From Streptomyces tuirus (GTDB lineage: Bacteria > Actinomycetota > Actinomycetes > Streptomycetales > Streptomycetaceae), in the NCBI GenBank assembly GCA_018195615.1, contig JAGTPG010000001.1, positions 1 through 64,000 on the forward strand: a stretch of DNA of 64,000 bases, in the 5' to 3' direction. Both the position numbers and the translations under genes were made by a program. Every line of letters starts with the position of its first letter. Within the stretch, counting starts at the first letter, position 1. Positions 10,933 to 21,090 of the stretch are shown here, in pieces. The notes beneath the pieces are model-generated. The model did no database searches. It was not told where the DNA came from and saw only the letters and a list, made by a program, of their open reading frames with translations.

Positions 10933-12525
10933 CCACCGCACCCGACGGGATGTTCGCGCGCCTCGCCCGGCTCTCCGAGCGCCCGGACGCCACCGTGCTC
11001 GTCCGCTGCACCGGCGCCGGCTCCGCACAGGAGGTGACGGCGGCACAGCTGCTCGACGGCTGCCGTCACACCGCCGACGCCCTCCGGACGGCCGGGGTGC
11101 GGCGCGGCGACAAGGCGGTGGTGATGACGCGGGACGCCCACCGACTCGTGGCGTCCGTCTACGCCTTGGTCTGGCTGGGTGCCGTCCCCGTGCTGATCGA
11201 GCCGCGCGCCGAGGTGCGGCGCTGCCTGGACGAGATCGCCCCCGGGGTCTTCGTCGGGGAGCCCCTGGCCCAGGTGGCGCGCCGGGCGCTGGGCTGGGGA
11301 CGCGGTCATGTCCGTACGGCCTTGGTCATCGGCCGGGCCTTTCCCGCCAGGTCCGGTTCCTCGGGCAGCACCTGCCTTCGGGAGTGCCGGACGGCGGCGG
11401 TCGGGCGCCACGCCTCTCCGCACCAGAGCCCGAGGACCTGGCGATGATCGCCTTCACCTCCGGCTCCACCGGCAGCCCAAAGGCGTGGAGTACCGCCACT
11501 CCACGATCGCCGGGCAAGTCGCCGCACTGGACGCCGTGTTGCGTCCGAGGGCCGACGACGTCCTGCTCTCCTGCTTCCTGCCGTTCGCCACGCTCGGCCC
11601 GCTGCTCGGCCTGACGACCGTCGCCCCCGGGTCGACCACCTGGCGCCGGCCCGCACCTCGCCGGAACGCCTCGTCGGCCCCCTGCTGCGTCACCGGGCGA
11701 CCATCGTCCTCGGCTCGCCGGCCGTCCTCGGCCTGATCGCCGGCCACTGCGTCCGCCACGATCTGACGCTGCCCTCGGTCCGTCGCGTGCTGTCCTTCGG
11801 CGCCCCGCTGCGCCCGCGGTTGGCCGAGGCCCTTGCGAGGGTCCTGCCGGCCGAGGCGGAGATCCTCAGCGTCTACGGTGCCACCGAGTGCCTGCCCGTC
11901 GCCGCCATCGGCTCCGACGAGCTGCGGGCGCTGCGCGTCGAGCCGCCGCCGGGCCACGCCGGAACCTGCCTGGGCCGGCCCCTGCCCGGCGTCGGGGCGC
12001 ACATCCTGGACGCGGACGCCACCGGCCTCGGGGAGATCGCCGTCGCCGGACCGGTCGTCAGCCCCGCCTACCATGCCCGCCCCGACGCCACCGACGCGGC
12101 CAAGTCCCTTGCGCACGGCACACTGTGGCACCGCACCGGCGATCTCGGACGCCTCGACGACGACGGCCGCCTCTGGTACCTCGGCCGCAAGGCCCACCTC
12201 GTCATCGGCGAGGACTTCGCCCTCACCACCGAGGACATCGAGGCCGCCGCCGACACCGCCCCGGGGGTCCGCCGCACCGCACTGGTCGGTCTCGGCCCCG
12301 CCGGACGGCAGCGGGCGGTGCTCTGCGTCGAACCCGAAGCCGGCGCGCGGGGGACACGGTCCTGGACGGGTTGCGAGCCGCCCTCGGCGACCACCGGCAC
12401 GGCCGCCGCATCGGCACGGTGCTGTTCCACCCCGCTTCCCGACCGACATCCGGCACAACTCCAAGATCGACCGGAACCGGCTGGCCGCCCACGCCGCCAA
12501 GTACGTGACGGGGAGGACCCGATGA
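10929..12525 (+). CDS. oleC: OleC: AMP-forming ligase family beta-lactone synthetase
   Basis: OleC uses ATP to close a beta-hydroxy acid to a beta-lactone. The ANL-superfamily signature is clear: FTSGSTGSPKGVEYRH near 11455-11490, VYGATECLPVA near 11875, HRTGDLGRLDDDGRLWYLGRKAH near 12130-12200, and a C-terminal HNSKIDRNRL where the family Lys lies. Length is about 532 residues. There are at least four frame breaks (about 11338, 11440-11490, 11640-11690 and 12350-12440), so the protein must be assembled across frames. It starts at ATG 10929 overlapping the oleB stop and ends in an ATGA overlap with oleD. Without oleA, oleB and oleD around it, it would look like a generic acyl-CoA synthetase; context gives the name. 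Confidence 0.83.
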
Positions 12526-13502
12526 GGGTCCTGGTCACGGGCGGGAGCGGCTTCCTCGGGCTGGAGATCTGCCGTCGGCTCGTCGCCCGCGGCATCACGG
12601 CCTCCTCGCTCAGCCGCCGTCCGAGCCCCGTCCTGGAGGCGCTCGGCGTCCGGCAGCACCAGGGGACCTGGCCGATCCGGCCGCCGTCTCCCGCGCGGTC
12701 GCCGGCTGCGACGCCGTCATCCACAACGCGGCACTGGCCGGTGTCAGCGGCCCGCTCGCCCCGTACTGGCGAACCAACGTCATCGGCACCCGCAACGTCA
12801 TCGGCCAGTGCCGGGCCCACGGGGTGGACACACTCGTCCACACCTCGACCGCCAGCGTCGTCTTCCGGCCCGGCGGCCTGGAGAACGCCGACGAAAGCCG
12901 TCCGTACCCCAGCGGCACCTGGCGGCCTACCCGCACAGCAAGGCACGCGCGGAAGCGCTCGTCCTGGCCGCCGACGGCCCCGGCCTGGCGACCGTCTCCC
13001 TGCGCCCCCACATCATCTGGGGCCCGGGCGACCCGCACTTCGCCCCGGCCCTGGCGCGGGCGGTGCGCGCGGGCCGGCTGGTGATGCCCGGGGACGGCAC
13101 CAACCTCGTCGACACGACCCATCTGCACACCGCCGCCAAGCCCACCTGCACGCTCTGGACCGGCTGCGGGAGGGCCGGCCCATCGGAGGCCGTGCCTACT
13201 TCATCACCCAGGGCGAGCCCCGGCCCCTGCGCGACATCACCGCCCACTTCCTGCGCGCGGCCGGCCTGCCGGCCACCTGGTGCACCGTCCCCCGGGCGCT
13301 GGCGCACGCCGCCGCGACCGCCTCCGAGAGCGTCCTGCGGCTGACCGGCCTCACCCGCACCCACGCCCTCAGCCGGTTTCTCGTCGCCGAGCTCGTGCAT
13401 CCGCACTGGTTCAACGTGGAAGCCGCCCGCCGCGACCTGGAGTTCGACCCGCCGATCAGCTTCGACGCGGGCATCACCGCGCTGTCGGCCACGACGTCGT
13501 GA
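12522..13502 (+). CDS. oleD: OleD: NAD(P)-dependent short-chain dehydrogenase/epimerase, beta-keto acid reductase
   Basis: OleD reduces the OleA product to a 2-alkyl-3-hydroxy acid. This extended SDR (3-beta-HSD-like) has GGSGFLG at residues 7-13, a STAS catalytic segment and YPHSK with the catalytic Tyr and Lys. It also has the C-terminal hydrophobic stretch and the FNVEAARRDLEFDP tail seen in this family. Length is about 327 residues. Several frame breaks occur between 12660 and 13170, so a long open frame from 11787 that appears to fuse OleC and OleD sequence is an artefact of those breaks. ATG 12522 overlaps the oleC stop. This is the last gene of the oleABCD operon and faces the lipoprotein gene tail-to-tail with no gap. 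Confidence 0.85.
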   Translation: MRVLVTGGSGFLGLEICRRLVARGITASSLSRRPSPVLEALGVRQHQGTWPIRPPSPARSPAATPSSTTRHWPVSAARSPRTGEPTSSAPATSSASAGPTGWTHSSTPRPPASSSGPAAWRTPTKAVRTPAAPGGLPAQQGTRGSARPGRRRPRPGDRLPAPPHHLGPGRPALRPGPGAGGARGPAGDARGRHQPRRHDPSAHRRQAHLHALDRLREGRPIGGRAYFITQGEPRPLRDITAHFLRAAGLPATWCTVPRALAHAAATASESVLRLTGLTRTHALSRFLVAELVHPHWFNVEAARRDLEFDPPISFDAGITALSATTS

Positions 13503-14102
13503 TCAGTGGCCGTACGGCGGCTCGAAGCAGCCGGTCTCCGGGTACGGGCCGTTGGCCCGCACCTCGAAGTTCGACTTCTGCACGAACGCCGTGACGCAGG
13601 CGTCGGCATGAACGCGCAGGGCGACCCTCGCCCCTTCGGGCGTCACGTAACGGCCGTTCTCGTAGCGCGAGGACATCTCCCGGACGGTGAGCGTCCCGCC
13701 GAGCAGCTTGCCGTCGGGCGCGACGCGCTCCTCCTCGTAGCCGAGCCGGAGCATGGCCGTCCGCACCGTCGCGGGGTCCCACTTCCGTTGCTCCCACAGC
13801 CGCTCGATCACCGGCCTGATGCGGTCGGCCTCCCACTCGGCGTCCTTCGCGTGGGCGGGAGACATCTCGCCCGCACGGCGGTAGGCGTTGTTCTCGTTGT
13901 AGTGCGGGGCCCCGTCGCCCGCCCCCGGCTCCACGTACGGCGAAGGTCCCGCGGCACCGGTCGAGGACGCGGCGGACGTGCTGGGAGGGGGCCCGGCCGT
14001 CACGTCCGAGGCGTGCAGGTCACCGCAGGCGGTGAGAGTGGCGACCAGAACCAGGGCGGCAGCGGCAAGCGGGGCTCGGCGTGCGGACGTCGAGGTGGAC
14101 AT
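13503..14102 (-). CDS. Secreted lipoprotein of unknown function
   Basis: A 199-residue protein with a lipoprotein signal: basic N-terminus, hydrophobic core (AAAALVLVATL) and lipobox LTAC-G. A Ser/Thr/Pro/Gly-rich linker (about 35-65) leads to a folded domain of about 130 residues containing two cysteines (CVTAF and TGCFEPP) that could pair. I do not recognise the domain family. The start ATG at 14102 fits the signal peptide. It is monocistronic and convergent with oleD. A 16-bp palindrome lies about 58 bp upstream. Confidence 0.8.
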   Translation of the reverse strand: MSTSTSARRAPLAAAALVLVATLTACGDLHASDVTAGPPPSTSAASSTGAAGPSPYVEPGAGDGAPHYNENNAYRRAGEMSPAHAKDAEWEADRIRPVIERLWEQRKWDPATVRTAMLRLGYEEERVAPDGKLLGGTLTVREMSSRYENGRYVTPEGARVALRVHADACVTAFVQKSNFEVRANGPYPETGCFEPPYGH

Positions 14103-14159
14103 GGATCGACCCTTTCATCGCGGCCGGGCGGCCCGAATCGGTACGTGCGCGGGTGCTGA

Positions 14160-14175
14160 TGAGTACGCGTACTCA
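14160..14175. promoter_or_regulatory. 16-bp perfect palindrome upstream of the lipoprotein gene
   Basis: TGAGTACGCGTACTCA is a perfect palindrome about 58 bp upstream of the lipoprotein start. This position suits an operator or activator site for that gene. The binding protein is unknown. The rest of the 229-bp gap between the lipoprotein and tetR genes shows no convincing coding sequence. Confidence 0.5.
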
Positions 14176-14331
14176 GGACTGCCTGGCCGGCCCGCGTCCC
14201 CGGACGGGGCCCGGCGGCAGGTGGACCGTCATGATCAGGTGGCTGGTCTCGGTGCCGGAGCCCCGGTACCCTCGGCCCGGCCAACTCCGGGTCACCGTCC
14301 GAGACCGGCGCGGCATGCCCGCCGTTCCCGA

Positions 14332-15027
14332 TCAGCTGTCGCAGATGCCGCGCCCCTCGCCCCCGGCCGTCCCGTCGTCGTCCTCCGGCATCGGCCCCAA
14401 CAGGACCTCGATGCCCGCCCGCAGGTACCGCTCCAGCGTGGCGTCCGGCGCCGAGACCAGGGCGGGGGGCCGGATCTCCGTCCGCATCAGACTGGTGCCG
14501 AGCATCCACGCCGCCAGGAGTTCCGCCCGCACATCGGCGTCGGGGCCGCCGAGCCGAGCGGCCAGGCGCCGGGAGAACACCTCCGTGAGATCCGCCCGCA
14601 GCCGCGCCACGGCCTCGTCCCGGCCGGAGGACCGCAACACCGACAGCACCGGATGCGGGAATTCGCCCTCCTTCGGCTGCCCCGTGAGCAGCGCGCAAAA
14701 CCAGTCGGGGATCGCCTCGACCGGTTCGTCCAGCAGCGGCTCGAAGATCTTGCCGGTATCGGAAACGTCGTTGAACAGCGCTTCTTTCGAGCCGAAGTAG
14801 CGGTAGACGAGGGCGGCGTCCACACCGACGTCGCCCGCTATGTCGCGCACACTGGTGCCCTCGTAGCCGTACTTGCCGAAGCGGAAGGCCGCGGCGGCCC
14901 TGAGCGCGGTGCGCGTGGCCGTGGCCGAGCGTTTGTGGGCGGGCCGGCGGGCCACCGCCTTCGACGCCTCGCCGTTCTGTACTCCCGACACGTACCGCAC
15001 CTCCGTGGTCCACGGCCCTTCCGCCAT
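14332..15027 (-). CDS. TetR-family transcriptional regulator
   Basis: A 231-residue TetR regulator. The N-terminal helix-turn-helix domain (about residues 32-80) reads RTALRAAAAFRFGKYGYEG, then TSVRDIAGDVGVDAALVYRYFGSKEALF, typical of the family. The C-terminal ligand domain has the TetR_C shape with an AAWMLGTSLMRTE segment. It is divergent from a UDP-glucose dehydrogenase / glycosyltransferase / MFS operon, and the shared intergenic region has two copies of a 16-bp palindrome, so it most likely represses both itself and that operon. The inducer is unknown but is probably the molecule the cassette glycosylates or exports. An upstream alternative start exists; ATG 15027 gives a somewhat long N-terminal arm. 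Confidence 0.88.
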   Translation of the reverse strand: MAEGPWTTEVRYVSGVQNGEASKAVARRPAHKRSATATRTALRAAAAFRFGKYGYEGTSVRDIAGDVGVDAALVYRYFGSKEALFNDVSDTGKIFEPLLDEPVEAIPDWFCALLTGQPKEGEFPHPVLSVLRSSGRDEAVARLRADLTEVFSRRLAARLGGPDADVRAELLAAWMLGTSLMRTEIRPPALVSAPDATLERYLRAGIEVLLGPMPEDDDGTAGGEGRGICDS

Positions 15028-15075
15028 CCGCCCATGTTCCAGGCTGCGGCGACTGTCTCAAAGTCACCGACCGAT

Positions 15076-15140
15076 GTCATCAATCGTTGACTTACGTTCT
15101 CACCCCATGCCATATCTGGGTCAGGTCAACGATCGATGAC
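15076..15140. promoter_or_regulatory. Two TetR-type operators with overlapping divergent promoter
   Basis: Two related 16-bp imperfect palindromes, GTCATCAATCGTTGAC (15076-15091) and GTCAACGATCGATGAC (15125-15140), lie 49 bp apart centre to centre between tetR and the sugar-dehydrogenase operon. Each is the near-reverse of the other and each supplies a TTGAC -35-like box. On the plus strand TTGACT (15087) is followed 18 bp later by CATATC (15111). This layout fits a TetR repressor blocking both divergent promoters. Confidence 0.7.
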
Positions 15141-15277
15141 TTGAGTCCTCGCTCCGCCAGGGCCGTACGACGGAGTCGGCCCTCCCAGGTCCGCCCGCGG
15201 CACGCGACGCCGCGCGGCCTCGCGCCCCTCGAAGCCGTCGCACGCGGGCCCCCACCGACCGGAAGTGGTGATCTTCT

Positions 15278-16598
15278 GTGCCTGCTCGTCGCGTCGCCGT
15301 GATCGGAACCGGCTACGTCGGACTGACCACCGGCGCCTGTCTGGCCGCTCTCGGCCACCACGTGGTGTGCGCCGACGCCGACCCGCGCAAGGTCGAGCGG
15401 CTGCGCGAGGCCCGGGTGGACATCCTGGAACCCGGTCTGCCCGAGACCGTCCGGGACGCCCTGGACGCCGGCCGGCTCGACTTCACTGGTGACACCGCGT
15501 CCGCCGTGGCCGAGTCCGACGTGGTGTTCCTGTGTCTGCCCACGCCCATGGGGGCGGGCGGCGCGGCCGACCTCGCCGCCGTGGAGGCCGTCGCCGCGCA
15601 GATCCGCGACGCACTGCCGCCCGGCTGTGTCGTCGTCAACAAGTCGACCGTGCCCGTCGGGACGTGCGAACGCGTCGCCGCGCTGCTCGGCCGGGACGAC
15701 GTGGCCGTGGTGAGCAACCCGGAGTTCCTGCGTGAGGGCCGCGCCGTCCACGACTTCCTGCACCCAGACCGGATCGTGATCGGCGCCGCCGACCGGGACA
15801 CCGCCCGGCGCGTGGCCGACCTGTACGCCGAACTGGACGCGCCTCTGGTGCTCACCGATCCCGCGAGCGCCGAACTGGCCAAGTACGCGGCGAACTTCTT
15901 CCTCGCGATGAAGCTGTCCTTCGCCAACAACCTCGCCACCGTCTGCGAACGCTTCGGCGCCGACATCAACGACGTGACCGAGGGCATCGGCCGGGACCGC
16001 GCATCGGCTCCGCGTTCCTGCGGCCCGGCCCCGGCTGGGGCGGCTCCTGTCTGCCCAAGGACACCCACGCCCTGCTGACCGTGTGCGACCTGGCCGGCGT
16101 CGACTTCCCCTGCTGCGCGCCACCCTGGAGACCAACGTCTCGCACCAGCGGCAGCTCGTCGACCGTGTCGCCGCCGCGTGCGGGCGCGGCGAGGACGGCT
16201 CGCTGCAGGGCGTACGGCTCGCCCTGTACGGCCTGACCTTCAAGTCCGGCACGTCCGATCTGCGCGACTCCCCCGCGCTCTCCGTCGCCCGGCTGCTGCG
16301 CGAGCGCGGTGCCGAACTCAGCGCGTACGACCCGGCGTTGTGCGAGGAGCGGCCCGACCTGAGCGATCTGGTCGACCTCTTGGACGACCCGGTGCGGGCG
16401 GCGGAGGGGGCAGCGGCCTGTCTCGTGCTCACCGAGTGGCCCGAGCTGCGGGACCTCGATTGGGCGGCGATCGCCGCGCGCATGACCGGCCGCGAGGTCC
16501 ACGACTTCCGCAACCTGCTGGACGCGGACCGCCTCGCGCGCGCCGGGCTGAGCTGGCACGGCATCGGACGGACGCAGGCGCCGACGCGGGTGGCGTGA
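15278..16598 (+). CDS. ugd: UDP-glucose 6-dehydrogenase family (UDP-glucuronate forming)
   Basis: NAD-dependent nucleotide-sugar dehydrogenase that would oxidise UDP-glucose twice to UDP-glucuronate. It has an N-terminal Rossmann motif ([11 protein letters not shown]), the NKSTVPVGT and [10 protein letters not shown] segments, a central helix ([20 protein letters not shown]), and the catalytic Cys in GGSCLPKD. The C-terminal UDP-binding domain has [15 protein letters not shown]. Length is about 440 residues, usual for the family. Frame breaks lie near 16003 and 16108. GTG 15278 is the first start that gives the Rossmann fold. It is first in an operon with a glycosyltransferase and an MFS exporter under TetR control, so its sugar donor probably feeds the neighbouring transferase. 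GDP-mannose dehydrogenase is a less likely alternative. Confidence 0.85.
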
Positions 16599-16690
16599 GA
16601 GGCCGGTTCGCGATCTGTTCCGGTCACCCTGACACCCGTCCTCCCCCGCCCGCCTTCCCCTCGAAGCGCCTCCCAGAGAAAGGTTCACCC

Positions 16691-17898
16691 ATGCGGGTTC
16701 TGTGCACCACGCTCGGCAGTCCGTCCCACGGGCGTGCTCAGCTGCCGCTGCTGCGCGCCCTGGCCGAGGCCGGGCACCAGGTGCTCGTGGTCACCACCGA
16801 CGCCCTCGTCCCCGTGTTCCGTGACGACGACGTACGGATGAACGCCGCGCTGCCGGAGTTCGACCCGATGGCCGCGGTGATTCCCTACCTCGCCGAGCTC
16901 CAGGAGGTTCCCGACTCGACGGAGCCGTCGGATGTTCTGACCCGGTTGCTGATGCGGAACGTGGCCGGGCCGCACGTCAAACCGCACCTGGACGTGCTGC
17001 TCTCCATCGCCCGGGAGTTCCGGCCCGATCTGATCCTGCGGGACGGTATGGACATGGGCGCGGTGCTCACCGCCGAGTTGCTGGGCGTACCGCAGCTGCC
17101 GACGCCTTCCGGGTTCAGCAACATCCTCGACCCCGCGGAGGTGCTGCCGCAGCTGAACGAGCGGCGTGAGGAACTCGGGCTGCCCGTACGGGACGACCCG
17201 CTGTCCGTCGTTCCGCACGGCCGCTTCGACTATGTGCCGTCCGCCTTCTCCTTCGCCCGGCACCTGCCCCGGACGTGGTCCTACCGGCAGACGGTGGACG
17301 TCGAGCGCGGTGGAGTGCTGCCGGAGTGGGTCACCGCCCTGCCCACCGACCGGCCGCTGGTGTACGCCGGGATAGGCACGGCGCTGCCCCAGGTCCGGGC
17401 ACGCATGGCGGAACGGACCGCACCCCTGCCCGTGAAGATGCCGGACACCACCGAGAGCCTGCGGGCGATCCTGGGGGCGGCGGCCGAGCTGGACGACTGC
17501 ACGGTGGTCGTGTCGACGTCCGGGATACCGGTGGACACCGAGGGGCTGCCCGGGCACGTGCACGTCACCGAGCGGCTGCCGCAGCCGCTGCTGCTGGAGT
17601 CGGTCGACCTGTTCGTCACTCACGGCGGCTTCAACAGCATCCGGGAGGCCATGCGCACCGGCACGCCGCTGGCGGTTCTGCCGCATTTCGGGGACCAGCC
17701 CGCCAACGCGGAGCGCGTGGCGGAGCTGGGCCTGGGCCGTCACATCACGGACCGCGGCGCGGCCGGCATCGCCGAGGTGTGCCGCAAGCTCCTCGCCGAT
17801 CCCGGGCCCGGGCGCGGGCCCGGGCGGCCCAGCTGGCGATGCTGACATTGCCGGGTGTCGAGCACGCGGTCGGTGACCTGGCGAAAATCACCGGCTAG
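16691..17898 (+). CDS. Family 1 (MGT-like) glycosyltransferase
   Basis: GT-B fold transferase of about 402 residues. It has the N-terminal acceptor domain and the C-terminal nucleotide-sugar motif THGGFNSIREAM followed by GTPLAVLPHFGDQPANAERV, in which the D-Q pair contacts the donor sugar. The family moves sugars from UDP (or TDP) donors to small hydrophobic acceptors such as macrolides and phenolics. ATG 16691 has AGAAAGG upstream. One frame break near 17815 shifts the last 25 residues to another frame, ending at TAG 17896-17898. It sits 92 bp after the UDP-glucose dehydrogenase and before an efflux pump. UDP-glucuronate as donor is an inference from that context. Confidence 0.85.
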
Positions 17899-17973
17899 CG
17901 CCCCGGCCTCCCGGTGCGGGTCGCTCCGGAGTTCCGGGGCGGCCCGCAGACGCCCCCATCCCGAGGACGACAC

Positions 17974-19589
17974 GTGACCTTCTCCGACACCCGAGAACAG
18001 GGCGCGGCCGGGGACCTGCCCCCGCGGCTCAGTCACCGGCAGATCACCACCGTCATGTCCGGGCTGGTGCTCGGCATGTTCCTGGGAGCCCTGGACCAGA
18101 CGGTGGTCTCGTCAGCGCTGCGGACCATCGCCGACGATCTGCACGGGCTGACGGCCCAGGCGTGGGTGACGACCGCGTATCTCATCACCGCCACCATCGC
18201 GACGCCGCTGTACGGCAAGCTCTCCGACATCCACGGCCGCAGGCCGGTCTACCTCGCCGCGATCGCCCTGTTCACGGCCGGCTCACTGCTGTGCGGAATC
18301 GCCACGTCGATCCATGAACTCGCGGTGTTCCGCGCCGTTCAGGGTCTCGGTGGCGGCGGGCTGATGTCGCTGGCGATGACGATCATCGCCGACATCACCA
18401 CCCCACGCGAACGGGGCCGTTACCAGGGCTACTTCATGGCCGTGTTCGGCGGCGCCAGCATCGTGGGCCCCCTGGTGGGCGGCGCGTTCGCGGACCGGGC
18501 CACCCTGCTCGGCATCGCCGGCTGGCGCTGGATCTTCCTGATCAACGTGCCGCTCGCCGCCGCGGCCGCGGTGACGATCGTGCGTGTGCTGCGCTTCCCG
18601 CACCGGCGGGTGCGCCACCGGCTCGACCATGCCGGCGCACTGTCCCTGGCCGTGGGACTGGTGCCGCTGCTGACCGTCGCCGAGCAGGGCCGCACGTGGG
18701 GGTGGGGCTCGCCCCGGGCCCTGTTGATGTACGCGATCGGCGTGGCAGGGCTGGCCGTGTTCATCGCCGTCGAGCGGCGGTCGGGTGACGCCGCGCTGCT
18801 GCCGCCGCGGCTGTTCCGCATCCGGGCCTTCCGGCTGGGCGTCGGGCTGCACTTCGTCGTCGGCATCGGCATGTTCGGCGCGATGACGACGCTGCCGCTC
18901 TATCTGCAGCTCGTGCGCGCATGAGCCCCATGGAGGCGGGCCTGGCCACGCTGCCCACGGTCGTCGCGAACCTCGCGGTGACTCTGCTGACGGGCCGGAT
19001 GATCGCCCGGACCGGCCGGTTCAAGGTCCATCTCGTCGCCGGGATCGGCTCGTTCACCGCGGCGATGCTCGTCTTCGCCACGCTGCGTGTGGACAGCCCG
19101 CTGTGGCACCCGACGCTCGGCATGGCCCTGATGGGCGCGGGCCTCGGCGCGTCGATGCAGACGCTCACCACGCTCGCGCAGTGCGAGGTGCCCCGTACCG
19201 ACATGGGCGCGGCGACGGCGTCGGTCAACTTCTTCCGCTCCAACGGCGGTACGGTCGGCACCGCGGCATTCCTGTCGATCCTGTTCACCACGGCGGCCGG
19301 CAGCATCGCCGACCGGCTGGCGGAGGCCCGCCACGACCCGGCCTACCGCCGGCTTCTGGCCCAGCCCGACAACGCCCAGGCCCTGACGGGGGTCCTGCGC
19401 CCCGGCGGCGGTGTCGACCTGGAGGACTCCGCTTTCCTGCACGCCCTCGACCCGGGTGCGGCACTGCCGTTCCTGGAGGGCTACGTCAGCTCGATGCGCG
19501 TCGTCTTCCTCACCGGCGCCGCGGTGACCCTGACCGCCTTCGCGATCGCGGCCTGGCGGGTCCCCGACCTCACGCTCTCCGACGAATAG
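17974..19589 (+). CDS. MFS multidrug efflux transporter, DHA2 (14-TM) family
   Basis: About 538 residues with the DHA2 architecture of 14 predicted membrane helices. Family motifs include the first-helix GALDQTVVSSALRTIADDL (motif D1), the loop GKLSDIHGRRPVY (motif A) and GGGGLMSLAMTIIADI. One frame break near 18920 splits the gene after helix 9 (LPLYLQLV / SPMEAGLATLP). GTG 17974 has GAGGA seven bases upstream. It is the last gene of the TetR-controlled cassette. The likely role is proton-driven export of the glycosylated compound or its parent. Confidence 0.87.
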
Positions 19590-19630
19590 AGGACCCGGAG
19601 AAGCGCCTTCGAGGTCGCGCGGTCGACGTC

Positions 19631-19696
19631 TTGACAACCCCGGAACCCACAAGAAAGGCTGTTGCACATAGAGAGTTCAGTTGCTTCATCAGAAAC
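19631..19696 (+). promoter_or_regulatory. sdaA promoter with tandem IclR-type operators
   Basis: TTGACA at 19631-19636 is followed 17-18 bp later by a weak -10. Next come two 17-mers of the island-wide operator: GTTGC-N7-GAGTT (19661-19677) and GTTGC-N7-GAAAC (19680-19696), starting 19 bp apart. The sdaA GTG is at 19709. This ties serine degradation to the betaine regulon. Confidence 0.65.
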
Positions 19697-19708
19697 GGGA
19701 GCCCGCTC

Positions 19709-21090
19709 GTGGCCATCTCCGTCTTCGACCTCTTCTCCATCGGCATAGGTCCGTCCAGTTCGCACACCGTCGGCCCCATGCGGGCCGCCGGCCTGTTCGC
19801 CGGACACCTGGAGCGGGAAGGCCTCCTCACCCGGACCGCAGCGGTGCGGGCCGAGCTCTTCGGCTCCCTCGGCGCCACCGGCCACGGCCACGGCAGCCCC
19901 AAGGCGGTCCTGCTCGGCCTGGAGGGCAACGAGCCGCACACGGTGGACGTCGCCGAGGCCGAACGGGACGTCGAGCGGATCAGGTCGACGGGCCGGCTGC
20001 GGCTGCTGGGCCGCGACCTCGGCGACGCCCACGAGATCGGTTTCGACACGGACAGCCAGTTGATCCTGCACCGCCGCCGTTCCCTGCCGTACCACGCCAA
20101 CGGCATGACGCTGTTCGCGTACGACGACGAGGGGACACCGCTGCTGGAGAAGACGTACTACTCGGTGGGCGGCGGGTTCGTGGTCGACGAGGACGCGGCC
20201 GGCGCGGACCGGGTCAAGCCGGACGACACCGTGCTGAAGTACCCGTTCACCAGCGGTGACGAACTGCTGCGGCTGACCCGGGAGACCGGCCTGTCGATCT
20301 CGGCGCTGATGCTGGAGAACGAGCTGGCCTGGCGCACCGAGGAGGAGATCCGGGCCGGGCTGCTGGAGATCTGGCGGGTGATGCGCGAGTGCGTGGCACG
20401 CGGACTGACCTGTGAGGGGATCCTGCCCGGCGGGCTCAAGGTCCGCCGCCGCGCCACCGCCGTCGCCAAGGCGCTGCGGGCCGACGGCGATCCGGCGGGG
20501 CGGGCGCTGGAGTGGGTGACCCTCTACGCCATGGCGGTCAACGAGGAGAACGCGGCCGGCGGCCGCGTGGTCACCGCCCCGACCAACGGGGCCGCGGGCA
20601 TCATCCCGGCCGTCCTGCACTACTACGTCAACTTCGTCCACGGTGCCGACGACGACGCCGTCGTGCGGTTCCTGCTGGCGGCCGGCGCCATCGGCCTGCT
20701 GTTCAAGGAGAACGCCTCCATCTCCGGCGCCGAGGTCGGCTGCCAGGGCGAGGTCGGCGCCGCCTGCTCCATGGCCGCGGGGGTCTGGCGGAGGTACTCG
20801 GTGGTTCTCCGGAACAGGTGGAGAACGCCGCCGAGATCGGCATGGAACACAACCTGGGCCTGACCTGCGACCCGGTCGGCGGCCTGGTCCAGATCCCGTG
20901 CATCGAACGCAACGGCATGGCGGCGGTCAAGGCCGTCACCGCGGCCCGGATGGCCCTGCGCGGCGACGGCCGCCACCACGTCTCCCTGGACAAGGTCATC
21001 AAGACCATGAAGGACACGGGGGCCGACATGAAGGTCAAGTACAAGGAGACGGCCCGCGGCGGGCTCGCGGTCAACGTCATCGAGTGCTGA
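19709..21090 (+). CDS. sdaA: L-serine ammonia-lyase (iron-sulfur type)
   Basis: Deaminates L-serine to pyruvate and ammonia, the exit point of the betaine-to-glycine-to-serine route in this island. It is the single-chain form of about 460 residues. The beta domain (about 1-160) opens with [24 protein letters not shown]. The alpha domain has cluster-binding cysteines in [14 protein letters not shown] and in [15 protein letters not shown]. One frame break near 20795 is repaired by one base. GTG 19709 has GGGAG about seven bases upstream. It is on the plus strand, convergent with the fdhF-like gene, and has its own operator pair. Confidence 0.93.

Noticed and set aside
1..13502. Large-scale pseudogenisation of the PKS and ole genes
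   Set aside because: All catalytic motifs survive and each break is a one-base G/C change in a run, which fits sequencing error better than decay.
11787..13502. An OleC-OleD fusion protein
   Set aside because: Natural OleBC fusions exist, but here the ATGA overlap at 12522-12525 marks two genes, and the long frame arises from frame breaks in both.
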